From: 21-14-0-10-32-9 sp964501945
Lineage (GTDB): Archaea; Nanobdellota; Nanobdellia; Woesearchaeales; 21-14-0-10-32-9
Assembly (NCBI GenBank): GCA_964501945.1
Contig: CAZCTY010000037.1
Location: forward strand, 1-8,361
Length of the DNA stretch: 8,361 bases
Direction of reading: 5' to 3'
Numbering within the stretch: position 1 is the first letter of the stretch; each line of letters begins with the position of its first letter. Of the stretch, positions 1 through 5,288 are shown in pieces. Position numbers and translations under genes: made by a program. A model generated the notes under the pieces. That model worked only from the letters and a program-made list of their open reading frames with translations, was not told the DNA's origin and did no database searches.

Positions 1-307
1 ATTTTTTCTTTTTCTTTGTTGCTTTTTTCTTCGCTGTTTTCTTTGGTGTTTTCTTTGGTTTTTCTGCGAGTTTTGCTGTTGTTGTTTTTAGTCCTTTTAT
101 TTCCTCTAGCATTTCTTGTATTTTTCTCTCTTCTTCTTCTATTTTGTGTTCTTCTACTAATACTTGCGTTACTAATGATTCTATGTGAGTGTCTATTCTC
201 GCGATTCTTCTCTCCATTAGTACTAATACTCTCAGACTGTAAACTATTGCAAACAGTGTTCCTAGTATTATTGCTAGTATTACGACTTCTAATCCTTGTG
301 TTGCCAT
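1..307 (-). CDS. Small membrane-anchored coiled-coil protein with Lys-rich tail (3' end cut by window edge)
   Basis: An uninterrupted minus-strand frame starts at the ATG at 307 and runs off the window, giving at least 102 residues. Residues about 5-29 form one hydrophobic segment (LEVVILAIILGTLFAIVYSL and following), so the protein is probably anchored by its N terminus. Residues about 33-75 are charged and heptad-like, rich in Glu, Arg and Ile, suggesting a short coiled coil. From about residue 80 it becomes a Lys/Pro/Thr/Ala tail (PKKTPKKTAKKKATKKKK) that resembles the tails of H1-like or other nucleic-acid-binding basic proteins. A ribosome binding site GAGGTGA lies at 318-324, 10 bases before the ATG. 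I do not recognise a named family. It follows htpX in the same direction after a gap of about 90 bases that has its own TATA-like element. Its function is unknown; linking membrane and nucleic acid or ribosome is only a guess from composition. Confidence 0.72.
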   Translation of the reverse strand, partial: MATQGLEVVILAIILGTLFAIVYSLRVLVLMERRIARIDTHIESLVTQVLVEEHKIEEEERKIQEMLEEIKGLKTTTAKLAEKPKKTPKKTAKKKATKKKKK

Positions 308-366
308 TTTGTTTTTTTCACCTCTCCCTTAAATATTAAAAATTTTGTTATATTTTTTGTTTTTGT

Positions 367-383
367 TTATTATATATATAAAT
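367..383 (-). promoter_or_regulatory. TATA-like element upstream of the Lys-tailed membrane protein gene
   Basis: On the minus strand this reads TTTATATATATAATAA, inside the gap after htpX. A start site about 25 bases downstream would give a 5' leader of roughly 40 bases carrying the GAGGTGA site at 318-324. A second AT-rich stretch near 330-342 could be an alternative, but it would give a leaderless transcript, which fits poorly with the presence of a ribosome binding site. Confidence 0.4.
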
Positions 384-396
384 GTTTCTACGATTA

Positions 397-1302
397 TTAC
401 ATTGCTCTCAGTCTTTTTATTCTCTCTTCTGTTGGTGGGTGTGTGCTCATCAGTCTTGCCATAAAGCTCTTTTTTTTCTTCTTTGGGTTGTTTATGTATA
501 AATGTGCCATTGCATCATTTTGGCTTTTTAGTTCTGTTGCATCTTTTGTTATTTTTTCTAGTGCGCTTGCTAAGCCTTCCGGGTATCTTGTAAGTGTTGC
601 TCCTGTTGCGTCTGCTGCGTATTCTCTTTTTCTGCTAACTGATAATTGTATTAGTTTCCCTATAAGTGGTGAGAGTATTGCGAGTGCGAGTCCTATTAGT
701 ATGAATATTGCTTTTGCGCGTCCATCTCCTCCTCTGTTGTTGCTCATTGATCCCCATAGGAATGTTCTGAGTAAAAAGTGGCTTAGTAGCATTATTATTC
801 CGACCATTACTGATGCTATCATCATGTATCTTATATCGTAGTTTTTGATGTGTGCCATTTCGTGTGCTATTACTCCTTCTAGTTCTTGTCTGTTTAGTTT
901 GTTTAGTAGTCCTCGTGTTACTGCTATCGCTGAGTTTTGTGGGTTTCTTCCTGTTGCGAACGCATTCGGTGCTGGGTCTTCTATTATGTAGGCTTTAGGT
1001 GTTGGTATTCCTGCTGCAAGAGCTAGTCCTTCTATTGTGTGGTATAAGTGTGGTTCTTCTTTTTTTGTTACTTCTTTGGCGTTTGCAAAGGTCATTAGCA
1101 TTTGTCTGCCTGAGTAATATGCTATTAGTGCGTATACTAGTCCGAATATTCCTGCAAGTATTAATCCGAAGTATAGATCATCCCATATTAGCCCTATAAT
1201 TGCTCCTAGTCCTACAATTATTATTAGAAATAAAAAGAAAAGCATGAGTGATTTCATATTGCTTTTTCTTATTTCATCAAACATCACTAGTTTTTTCTGC
1301 AT
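397..1302 (-). CDS. htpX: HtpX-type membrane zinc metalloprotease (M48)
   Basis: This is an integral membrane zinc endopeptidase of family M48 that degrades damaged or misassembled membrane proteins. Starting at the ATG at 1302 it has 301 residues, normal for HtpX. Visible landmarks: two N-terminal membrane helices (about 19-39 and 43-63), the zinc motif HEMAH at 147-151 (ligands His147 and His151, catalytic Glu148), two further hydrophobic segments (about 158-182 and 198-220), the third-ligand region KREYAADATGATLTRYPEG at 225-243 with Glu227, and the conserved C-terminal STHPPTEERIKRL. An in-frame GTG at 1311 would add three residues, but it lies inside the AGGTGGG ribosome binding site (1307-1313), so ATG 1302 is preferred. 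It lies 25 bases after lemA in the same direction, a pairing seen in many bacteria and archaea, and is probably cotranscribed with lemA and the histone. All catalytic residues are intact. Confidence 0.96.
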   Translation of the reverse strand: MQKKLVMFDEIRKSNMKSLMLFFLFLIIIVGLGAIIGLIWDDLYFGLILAGIFGLVYALIAYYSGRQMLMTFANAKEVTKKEEPHLYHTIEGLALAAGIPTPKAYIIEDPAPNAFATGRNPQNSAIAVTRGLLNKLNRQELEGVIAHEMAHIKNYDIRYMMIASVMVGIIMLLSHFLLRTFLWGSMSNNRGGDGRAKAIFILIGLALAILSPLIGKLIQLSVSRKREYAADATGATLTRYPEGLASALEKITKDATELKSQNDAMAHLYINNPKKKKKSFMARLMSTHPPTEERIKRLRAM

Positions 1303-1327
1303 TAATCCCACCTTTTTTTGGTTATTG

Positions 1328-1879
1328 TTAAAATTTTACTTTTACGTTTTTCTTTTCTTCATCATCTGTTTTAAACAGTTCTTCTTGTTTGAAGTTTAGC
1401 ATTCCTGCAAACATGTTGTTTGGGAATATTTCTATTTTTGTGTTAAATCTCATAACCATGTCATTGTAGTGTTGTCTTGAGTATGCTATTTTATTTTCTG
1501 TTCCTGTTAGTTCTTCTTGTAGTTGTAAGAAGTTTTCGTTTGCTTTTAAATCTGGGTAGTTTTCTGCTACTGCGAATAAGGATTTTAGTGTGTTTGATAG
1601 TTGGTTTGATGCTTCTGCTTTTTTGTCTATGTTATCTGCGTTCATCACATTTGTTCTTGCTTTTGTTACATTTTCAAATACTTCTCTTTCATGTTTTGCG
1701 TATCCTTTTACTGTCTCTATTAGATTTGGTATTAAATCATTTCTTCTCTTTAATTGCACGTCTATTTGCGCCCATGCATTTTTTACTTGATTTTTTAATC
1801 TTACTAATCCGTTGTAGATGCTTATCACTATAATTAGTAATAGTACTACGATTCCTAATATTATCCATGCTGTTGCCAT
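1328..1879 (-). CDS. lemA: LemA family protein
   Basis: A 183-residue LemA family protein of typical length. Residues about 4-21 are one hydrophobic helix (WIILGIVVLLLIIVISIYNG). The family signature follows: NQVKNAWAQIDVQLKRRNDLIPNL (about 30-53), then the ETVKGYAKHEREVFE helix and a long helical bundle, NYPDLKANENFLQLQEEL (about 107-124), and RQHYND with the C-terminal FPNNMFAGMLNF. LemA proteins are membrane-anchored helical bundles of uncertain biochemical role. Their repeated association with HtpX suggests a part in membrane protein quality control or signalling, which is inference here. The start is supported by a GGGGAGGCGA ribosome binding site at 1886-1895, six bases before the ATG and directly behind the histone stop codon. 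It is the middle gene of a histone-lemA-htpX cluster, with gaps of 20 bases before it and 25 after it. Confidence 0.96.
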   Translation of the reverse strand: MATAWIILGIVVLLLIIVISIYNGLVRLKNQVKNAWAQIDVQLKRRNDLIPNLIETVKGYAKHEREVFENVTKARTNVMNADNIDKKAEASNQLSNTLKSLFAVAENYPDLKANENFLQLQEELTGTENKIAYSRQHYNDMVMRFNTKIEIFPNNMFAGMLNFKQEELFKTDDEEKKNVKVKF

Positions 1880-1899
1880 TTTTTTTCGCCTCCCCTTTT

Positions 1900-2112
1900 T
1901 TATAATTTAGTTGCTAATTTTATATCTTCTGCTTTAACTGTTTTTCGTCCTGCGTGTACTGCGTATTTTGATGCTCCTTCGCCGAGTTTTAAAGCATAAT
2001 CTTCTAGTGCTTCTTTTAGTGCTTCTTTTGCTGATTCCGATACTCTTGCAGCGCCTGCATTTTTTAAAAGTCTCTCCATTGCAGCTAGAGGTATTCCTTT
2101 TTTGTTTGCCAT
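1900..2112 (-). CDS. Archaeal histone (HMf type)
   Basis: A 70-residue single histone-fold protein with no long tail. The fold is visible in order: helix 1 around IPLAAMERLLKNAG (7-20), loop 1 with ARVSESA (22-28), long helix 2 (28-50), and the hallmark HAGRKTVKAEDIKLA (53-67), covering loop 2 and helix 3. This matches HMfA/HMfB-like proteins, which dimerise and wrap DNA into extended chromatin. The start is taken at the ATG at 2112. An in-frame GTG at 2121 would add Met-Glu-Lys, but it lies within the GGGTGG ribosome binding site. The gene is first in the histone-lemA-htpX cluster, with a TATA box at 2184-2190 and a strongly T-rich spacer upstream. Grouping a chromatin protein with membrane proteases is unusual. 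Confidence 0.95.
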   Translation of the reverse strand: MANKKGIPLAAMERLLKNAGAARVSESAKEALKEALEDYALKLGEGASKYAVHAGRKTVKAEDIKLATKL

Positions 2113-2183
2113 TTTTTCCACCCTTTTCTAGTTGTTATTTTTATCTAGTTTTGTCTTTATTTGTTTTAGGAATTGTTTTTTAG

Positions 2184-2190
2184 TTATAAA
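2184..2190 (-). promoter_or_regulatory. TATA box for the histone-lemA-htpX cluster
   Basis: The minus strand reads AAAAATTTATAACTA with TTTATAA at its core. A start site about 25 bases downstream (near 2160) would leave a leader of about 45-50 bases ending in the GGGTGG ribosome binding site. No other TATA-like element lies closer to the histone start. Confidence 0.5.
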
Positions 2191-2200
2191 TTTTTTGTAG

Positions 2201-2300
2201 GAGTGTTTTATGGTGTTTTTTTTAGTTTTCTTTGTTTTTTTGTGTGTTTTTTTTAAAAGCGGCGTCTTTTTGGTTTTTTTCTTTTTCTTTGTGTTTTTTC
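2201..2300. other. Asymmetric poly(T)-rich divergent spacer
   Basis: This 100-base stretch of the 226-base divergent spacer has 67 T against 7 A on the plus strand, in runs of up to 8 T, interrupted by one GC-rich word (GCGGCGTC, near 2259-2266). No coding frame is credible in it. Tracts of this kind are stiff and disfavour histone wrapping, so it may keep the divergent histone and bud32 promoters open; that is inference. It may also just be an extreme case of the T-over-A strand skew seen across the left half of the window. Confidence 0.6.
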
Positions 2301-2303
2301 AAA

Positions 2304-2312
2304 AATATTATT
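2304..2312 (+). promoter_or_regulatory. TATA-like element for bud32 (leaderless start)
   Basis: AATATTATTAA lies at about 2304-2314, roughly 27 bases before the bud32 ATG. No ribosome binding site precedes that ATG (the bases before it are T-rich), so the transcript probably begins at or just before the start codon, as is common for the first gene of an archaeal operon. Confidence 0.45.
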
Positions 2313-2338
2313 AAGTAGTTTTTATTTCTCTTTTTTTC

Positions 2339-2929
2339 ATGGCTAAATTAATTGGTAAGGGTGCTGAGGCAGATTTATTTCTTGAAGAAAATAATGTTTT
2401 GAAAAAAGTTAGAGTTCCTAAAAGTTATAGGGTGGACGAATTAGATATTTCTCTTCGTAAAAAGAGGACTCGTTCTGAGGCTAAGATTCTTCAAAAAGTG
2501 GGCGGTATTGGTCCTGGTTTTATTAGTTGTGATAATTTTTATGAAATTAAAATGAATTTTATTGAAGGAAATTTAGTTAAAGATGTTCTCAGCAGAGATG
2601 TTTCTTTGTCTGCTTCTATTGGTTCTGTTGTTGGTCAGCTTCATGATTTAGATATTGTTCATGGTGATTTGACTACTAGTAATATGATTTTATCTTCTTC
2701 AAATGATTTGAAGTTGATTGATTTTGGTTTATCTCTTATATCTAGTAAATTGGAGGATAAAGCGGTTGATCTTCATTTGTTTAAAGAGGCTGTTTCTAGT
2801 AAGCATTTTTCTGTTGAGGAGAATGTTTGGGATTTGTTTTTAAAAAATTATAATCCTGTTAACAAATCAGAAATTTTAAAGCGTTTAGAGATTGTTGAAT
2901 CTCGTGGGCGTAATAGACAAAAGTTTTAG
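2339..2929 (+). CDS. bud32: Bud32 kinase/ATPase of the KEOPS complex
   Basis: A 196-residue atypical small protein kinase of the Bud32/PRPK family. With Kae1, Cgi121 and Pcc1 it forms KEOPS, which makes the t6A modification at position 37 of ANN-decoding tRNAs; Bud32 works mainly as an ATPase in that complex. Visible landmarks: nucleotide-loop equivalent IGKGAEADLF (5-14), Lys22/Lys23 as candidate ATP-binding lysines, helix C Glu in RSEAKIL (45-51), catalytic loop VHGDLTTSNMI (107-117) with Asp110 and Asn115, the metal-binding IDFGL (127-131), the Bud32-specific EDKAVDLHLFKEA (139-151), and a C-terminal RGRNR (189-193). It is a stand-alone gene, not the Kae1-Bud32 fusion found in some archaea, so Kae1 should be encoded elsewhere. 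The stop overlaps the ribosome binding site of the Lon-like gene, indicating one transcript. Confidence 0.95.
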   Translation: MAKLIGKGAEADLFLEENNVLKKVRVPKSYRVDELDISLRKKRTRSEAKILQKVGGIGPGFISCDNFYEIKMNFIEGNLVKDVLSRDVSLSASIGSVVGQLHDLDIVHGDLTTSNMILSSSNDLKLIDFGLSLISSKLEDKAVDLHLFKEAVSSKHFSVEENVWDLFLKNYNPVNKSEILKRLEIVESRGRNRQKF

Positions 2930-2934
2930 GTGAT
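2928..2934 (+). promoter_or_regulatory. Ribosome binding site that fixes the Lon-like protease start
   Basis: AGGTGAT overlaps the TAG stop of bud32 (2927-2929) and lies 4 bases before the ATG at 2939. It matches the archaeal 16S 3' end complement (GAGGTGATC). A GTG within it (2930) is in frame with the protease and could be miscalled as its start. Confidence 0.75.
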
Positions 2935-2938
2935 TTTT

Positions 2939-4738
2939 ATGGGTATTGGAAAATTTAGTTTATTGGTGTTTTTGTTTTTTGTCATTTTTGCACCTTTTGT
3001 TTTTGGTGCAAGTGGTGAAATTTCTCTTGTTACGGTAGGAGAATCTTTTGACGGTGAGAAAATTGGCGGCGTTGCAGATATTTCTCTGAAGGTTAAGCCT
3101 GGTTCTGGTAAGGTTTTTATTGATTCGTTTCCTTTCACTCGTGAAGATACTCAAGTTTCTGTTCGTTTTGCTAAAGATATTGCTTGTAATTTTTTAGAGC
3201 TTGATTGTTCTGTTTTGGATTTTTTTTATTCTATTGATATTGGTTCTACTCATGTCGGTGGGCCTAGTGCTGGTGCTGCTATTAGCGCTCTTACGATTAG
3301 TGTTTTAAATAATGAGGTTCTTGATGATTCTGTGGTTGTTACTGGTACTATTAATTCTGGCGGGATTGTTGGTCCTGTTTCTGGGTTGCGTGAGAAAGCT
3401 GTCGCCGCGAGAAATGCTGGTTTTGATAAGATATTAGTTCCTAAGTTTAGTGTTTTATCTGATAAAACTCTTGATGGTATTAACGAGTCCGGGGTTAATA
3501 TTTCTGATGTGTCTGTTGATTCTAATATCACTATTTTTTATGCTGATTCGTTAGTTGTTGATGGTATTGATGTTGTTCCTGTGTCTACTCTTGAAGAAAT
3601 TTTGTTTGAGTTTACAGGTAAGACTTATCCTGATTATTCTCACGAGATAAATGTTCCTGAGCAATACCAAGACATTATGAGGCGTGTTTCAGGTAATTTG
3701 TGTAATAGGAGTGAGTTAATTTTGGGTAATTTATCTGATGATGTTATTCGTGAAAACGAAGTTGAGTTTGATGAGGCGTATAACTCTGTTGAGCGCGGTT
3801 TAAATGCTACTGCGTCTTCTGATTTTTATAGTGCTGCCAGTTTTTGTTTTAGTGCTAATACTATTTTGAGGACGTTAGAGTTCTCTATATTAGATAATGA
3901 GACTTTAAAAGATATTAGTGATAATTTGTATGAGGAGTTTGTTGATGCTCTTTTTGTTTTAGAGTCCGTTGAGTTAGAGACTATGTCTGATTTGGAAACG
4001 TATATAATTGTTCGTGAGCGTTTAATGGAGGTTGAGCAATTATTTGATGAAGAAAATCATTTAGATAATCTTGGTTATATTGTTGAGCGTTTTTTTAGTG
4101 CGTCTGCGTGGTCTTCTTTTTTTGAGTATGAAGGTGAGAGTATAGAGTTAGATGATGCTCATCTTAAAAGTGCTTGTATTTCTAAGATTTCTGAGGCTGA
4201 GGAGCGTCTTAGTTATATTGATTTTTTAACTGGTTCTATTTTTGATAGGTCTGAGTTAGAAGATGTTCATGGTATTAAAGAGCAGGAAGATTATGCTTTT
4301 TGTATTTTTAGGGCTGCTAAAGTCAAAGCTGATGCTAATGCCATTATTTTGTCTATGTCTCTTAGTAGGGACATGGCTAGTGATTTAATTGAGGATCAGT
4401 TAACTTTTGCGAGGATGCAAATTAATAAGCAAGGCAGTAAGTTTCCTATTCTTGGTTATAGTTATTATAATTATGCGTCTACTCTTAAAGATTCTAGGCC
4501 TCAGTTAAGTATTATTTTTGCTGAGTATGCTTCTGAGTTTAGTAATCTTGATATTTATTTTCCTTCTGAGAGGCGTGTTCCTTGGTTTTTATTATTTAGA
4601 TCTTATGATGGTCTTTTTTTAGGTTTGGTTATTGGTTTTGCTCTCTGTATTGGCTTATTTTCTTCGTGGTTTCTTTTGCATCGTCTTTTTGCTAAGAAAT
4701 CTAAAAAGCGTCGTAAAATGAAACGTTCTAGAAAGTAG
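2939..4738 (+). CDS. Secreted, membrane-tethered Lon-like serine protease without ATPase domain
   Basis: A 599-residue protein with a Lon-type (S16) proteolytic domain and no AAA+ domain, resembling the archaeal family I recall as COG1750. Residues 1-23 form a signal peptide or N-terminal membrane helix (hydrophobic FSLLVFLFFVIFAPFVF, then GASG). The protease domain spans about 26-210. GGPSAGAA carries the nucleophile Ser110 and SGLREKAVAA carries the general base Lys153. Their separation of 43 residues equals that of the E. coli Lon dyad (Ser679/Lys722), and VTGTINSGGIVGPVSGL matches the Lon strand before the Lys. Residues about 230-545 are acidic, mostly helical and unassigned. A final membrane helix (about 558-579) is followed by a very basic tail (KKSKKRRKMKRSRK). 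The charge pattern places the protease outside the cytoplasm, so it must work without ATP-driven unfolding. Cys83 and Cys90 could pair. Likely role: envelope protein processing. It is in an operon with bud32. Confidence 0.9.
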   Translation: MGIGKFSLLVFLFFVIFAPFVFGASGEISLVTVGESFDGEKIGGVADISLKVKPGSGKVFIDSFPFTREDTQVSVRFAKDIACNFLELDCSVLDFFYSIDIGSTHVGGPSAGAAISALTISVLNNEVLDDSVVVTGTINSGGIVGPVSGLREKAVAARNAGFDKILVPKFSVLSDKTLDGINESGVNISDVSVDSNITIFYADSLVVDGIDVVPVSTLEEILFEFTGKTYPDYSHEINVPEQYQDIMRRVSGNLCNRSELILGNLSDDVIRENEVEFDEAYNSVERGLNATASSDFYSAASFCFSANTILRTLEFSILDNETLKDISDNLYEEFVDALFVLESVELETMSDLETYIIVRERLMEVEQLFDEENHLDNLGYIVERFFSASAWSSFFEYEGESIELDDAHLKSACISKISEAEERLSYIDFLTGSIFDRSELEDVHGIKEQEDYAFCIFRAAKVKADANAIILSMSLSRDMASDLIEDQLTFARMQINKQGSKFPILGYSYYNYASTLKDSRPQLSIIFAEYASEFSNLDIYFPSERRVPWFLLFRSYDGLFLGLVIGFALCIGLFSSWFLLHRLFAKKSKKRRKMKRSRK

Positions 4739-4740
4739 TC

Positions 4741-4746
4741 TTTTTT
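4741..4746 (+). terminator. Oligo-T stretch after the Lon-like gene
   Basis: Six consecutive T begin two bases after the TAG stop. Archaeal RNA polymerase terminates at such U tracts, so this may end the bud32-protease transcript. It is short, and this genome is T-rich in general, so readthrough into the hairpin region just downstream is quite possible. Confidence 0.35.
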
Positions 4747-4760
4747 ATTGTGATAATAAA

Positions 4761-4802
4761 CCCAGGAAGACCAAAGAACTTGCGTACGACGGTCTTCCCG
4801 GG
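4761..4802 (+). other. GC-rich inverted repeat (hairpin), possible structured RNA or mRNA 3' element
   Basis: The arms CCCAGGAAGACC (4761-4772) and GGTCTTCCCGGG (4791-4802) pair at 11 of 12 positions around an 18-base loop that contains the palindrome CGTACG. The GC content is far above the surrounding sequence. No T tract follows directly: the next bases are AAAAAGAGGTGAG, a strong ribosome binding site. It could be a 3' stabilising hairpin of the protease mRNA, a leader structure of the tiny downstream ORF, or a small RNA. It lacks tRNA, clear C/D-box and SRP features that I can see. Confidence 0.5.
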
Positions 4803-4822
4803 AAAAAGAGGTGAGTTTGATT

Positions 4823-4855
4823 ATGACGCTATCTTGTAATTATTATTTTTTTTAG
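4823..4855 (+). other. Ten-codon ORF behind a strong ribosome binding site
   Basis: GAGGTGAG at 4809-4815 sits 7 bases before an ATG at 4823 that opens a 10-codon frame, MTLSCNYYFF, ending in TAG at 4853-4855. The frame ends inside an eight-T run. The ribosome binding site is as good as those of the real genes in the window, but the peptide is too short to judge by content. It could be a leader peptide, a microprotein or chance. Confidence 0.25.
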
Positions 4856-4946
4856 GATTTTTTGTTTGTATCTCTTTTTTCACTTGTTCTTACTTTAGAA
4901 GAGTGATAAAACTATTTAAACTTTTCGATTTTGTAACCATTTTAAA

Positions 4947-5051
4947 ATGAAAACAACCTATATACTTTTTAAAAACCAACAGCGAACCAGCAAAAAACAA
5001 TTTTATTTGAAAATGAATTTATTAAATAGTTTTGAGAAATTAAAATTATGA
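4947..5051 (+). CDS. Possible 34-residue small protein (weak)
   Basis: A frame from ATG 4947 to TGA 5049-5051 encodes MKTTYILFKNQQRTSKKQFY and 14 further residues, basic and without a recognised motif. In its favour, TATTTAAA at 4913-4920 lies 26 bases before the ATG, the same spacing as the leaderless promoters of bud32, rnp4 and the GNAT gene. Against it, the frame is short, its codons are A-rich rather than T-ending like the other plus-strand genes, and it has no ribosome binding site. Its stop falls within the left arm of the inverted repeat at 5047-5082. Confidence 0.22.
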   Translation: MKTTYILFKNQQRTSKKQFYLKMNLLNSFEKLKL

Positions 5052-5082
5052 TGAAGTGCTCTTATTAAAACTCTTCATCATA
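5047..5082 (-). terminator. Inverted repeat at the end of the small acidic gene, terminator-like
   Basis: The arms TATGATGAAG (5047-5056) and CTTCATCATA (5073-5082) are perfect 10-base complements around a 16-base loop that contains the tandem TAA TAA stops of the minus-strand gene. On the minus strand the hairpin is followed by ATTTTAATTTC. This may terminate or protect the 3' end of the small-gene mRNA. If the plus-strand 34-codon ORF is real, the same hairpin would close both convergent transcripts. Confidence 0.5.
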
Positions 5083-5232
5083 TTGGTCTTCTTCTAAAAA
5101 TAGTTCATCCATTTCCCATTTACTTAGTTTTTTTTGGTTTAGGATATTCATTTTTGGTTTTCTAGTTGTCTCGCCTCTTATTTTCTCTAATTGGCGTTCA
5201 TCTTCCAAATTTTCTATATCGAAATCTTCCAT
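5065..5232 (-). CDS. Small acidic protein of unknown function (55 residues)
   Basis: A 55-residue frame from ATG 5232 to tandem TAA TAA stops (5062-5067). The ribosome binding site AAGGAGGT (5240-5247), 7 bases before the ATG, is the best in the window, and a TTTATAAA box lies at 5276-5283, which makes a real gene likely despite the size. The sequence begins MEDFDIENLEDERQLEKIRG, has a basic centre (TTRKPKMNILNQKKLSKW) and an acidic end (LEEDQYDEEF). The acidic-basic-acidic layout with little hydrophobic core suggests a partly disordered binding peptide. There are no Cys residues and no membrane segment. I do not recognise the family. Its wobble bases are mostly A, matching the other minus-strand genes. 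It lies downstream of rnp4 in the same direction but has its own promoter. Confidence 0.75.
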   Translation of the reverse strand: MEDFDIENLEDERQLEKIRGETTRKPKMNILNQKKLSKWEMDELFLEEDQYDEEF

Positions 5233-5239
5233 TATTATT

Positions 5240-5283
5240 ACCTCCTTGTTTTATTTTTATTAGTATGTCTTTTACTTTATAAA
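5240..5283 (-). promoter_or_regulatory. Promoter and ribosome binding site of the small acidic gene
   Basis: The TATA box TTTATAAA is at 5276-5283. A start site about 25 bases downstream (near 5252-5256) leaves a leader of about 20-24 bases that contains AAGGAGGT at 5240-5247. Box, leader and ribosome binding site fit together well and suggest a strong, independent transcript. Confidence 0.6.
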
Positions 5284-5288
5284 CTTTT

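Larger units (their letters stand above)
4739..5064. other. 326-base intergenic segment between the Lon-like gene and the small acidic gene
   Basis: This segment holds, in order, the oligo-T stretch, the GC-rich hairpin, the ten-codon ORF, a T-rich stretch (about 4850-4895), a TATA-like TATTTAAA at 4913-4920 and a possible 34-codon ORF. Beyond these I see no tRNA, no known riboswitch and no longer conserved-looking frame on either strand. From about 4920 it shifts from T-rich to A-rich on the plus strand. Confidence 0.6.

Noticed and set aside
16..841. Long plus-strand frames opposite the truncated membrane gene and htpX
   Set aside because: They are strings of Leu, Phe and Ser caused by reading the T-rich strand opposite real genes; the minus-strand products match HtpX and a coherent membrane protein.
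1477..2183. Plus-strand Leu/Phe-rich frames opposite lemA and the histone
   Set aside because: They mirror well-recognised LemA and histone genes, have no binding sites and show no domain logic.
2926..3531. Minus-strand frames inside the Lon-like gene
   Set aside because: They lie opposite the protease domain whose catalytic Ser/Lys dyad and signal peptide are clear on the plus strand.
2339..4738. Kae1-Bud32 fusion or a kinase-protease fusion
   Set aside because: Bud32 ends at a TAG at 2927-2929, its C-terminal RGRNR is present, and the next gene has its own binding site and signal peptide.
4761..4802. tRNA or SRP RNA at the GC-rich hairpin
   Set aside because: There is no T-loop GTTCGAATC-type motif, no cloverleaf arms and no SRP helix 8 signature; only a single stem is visible.
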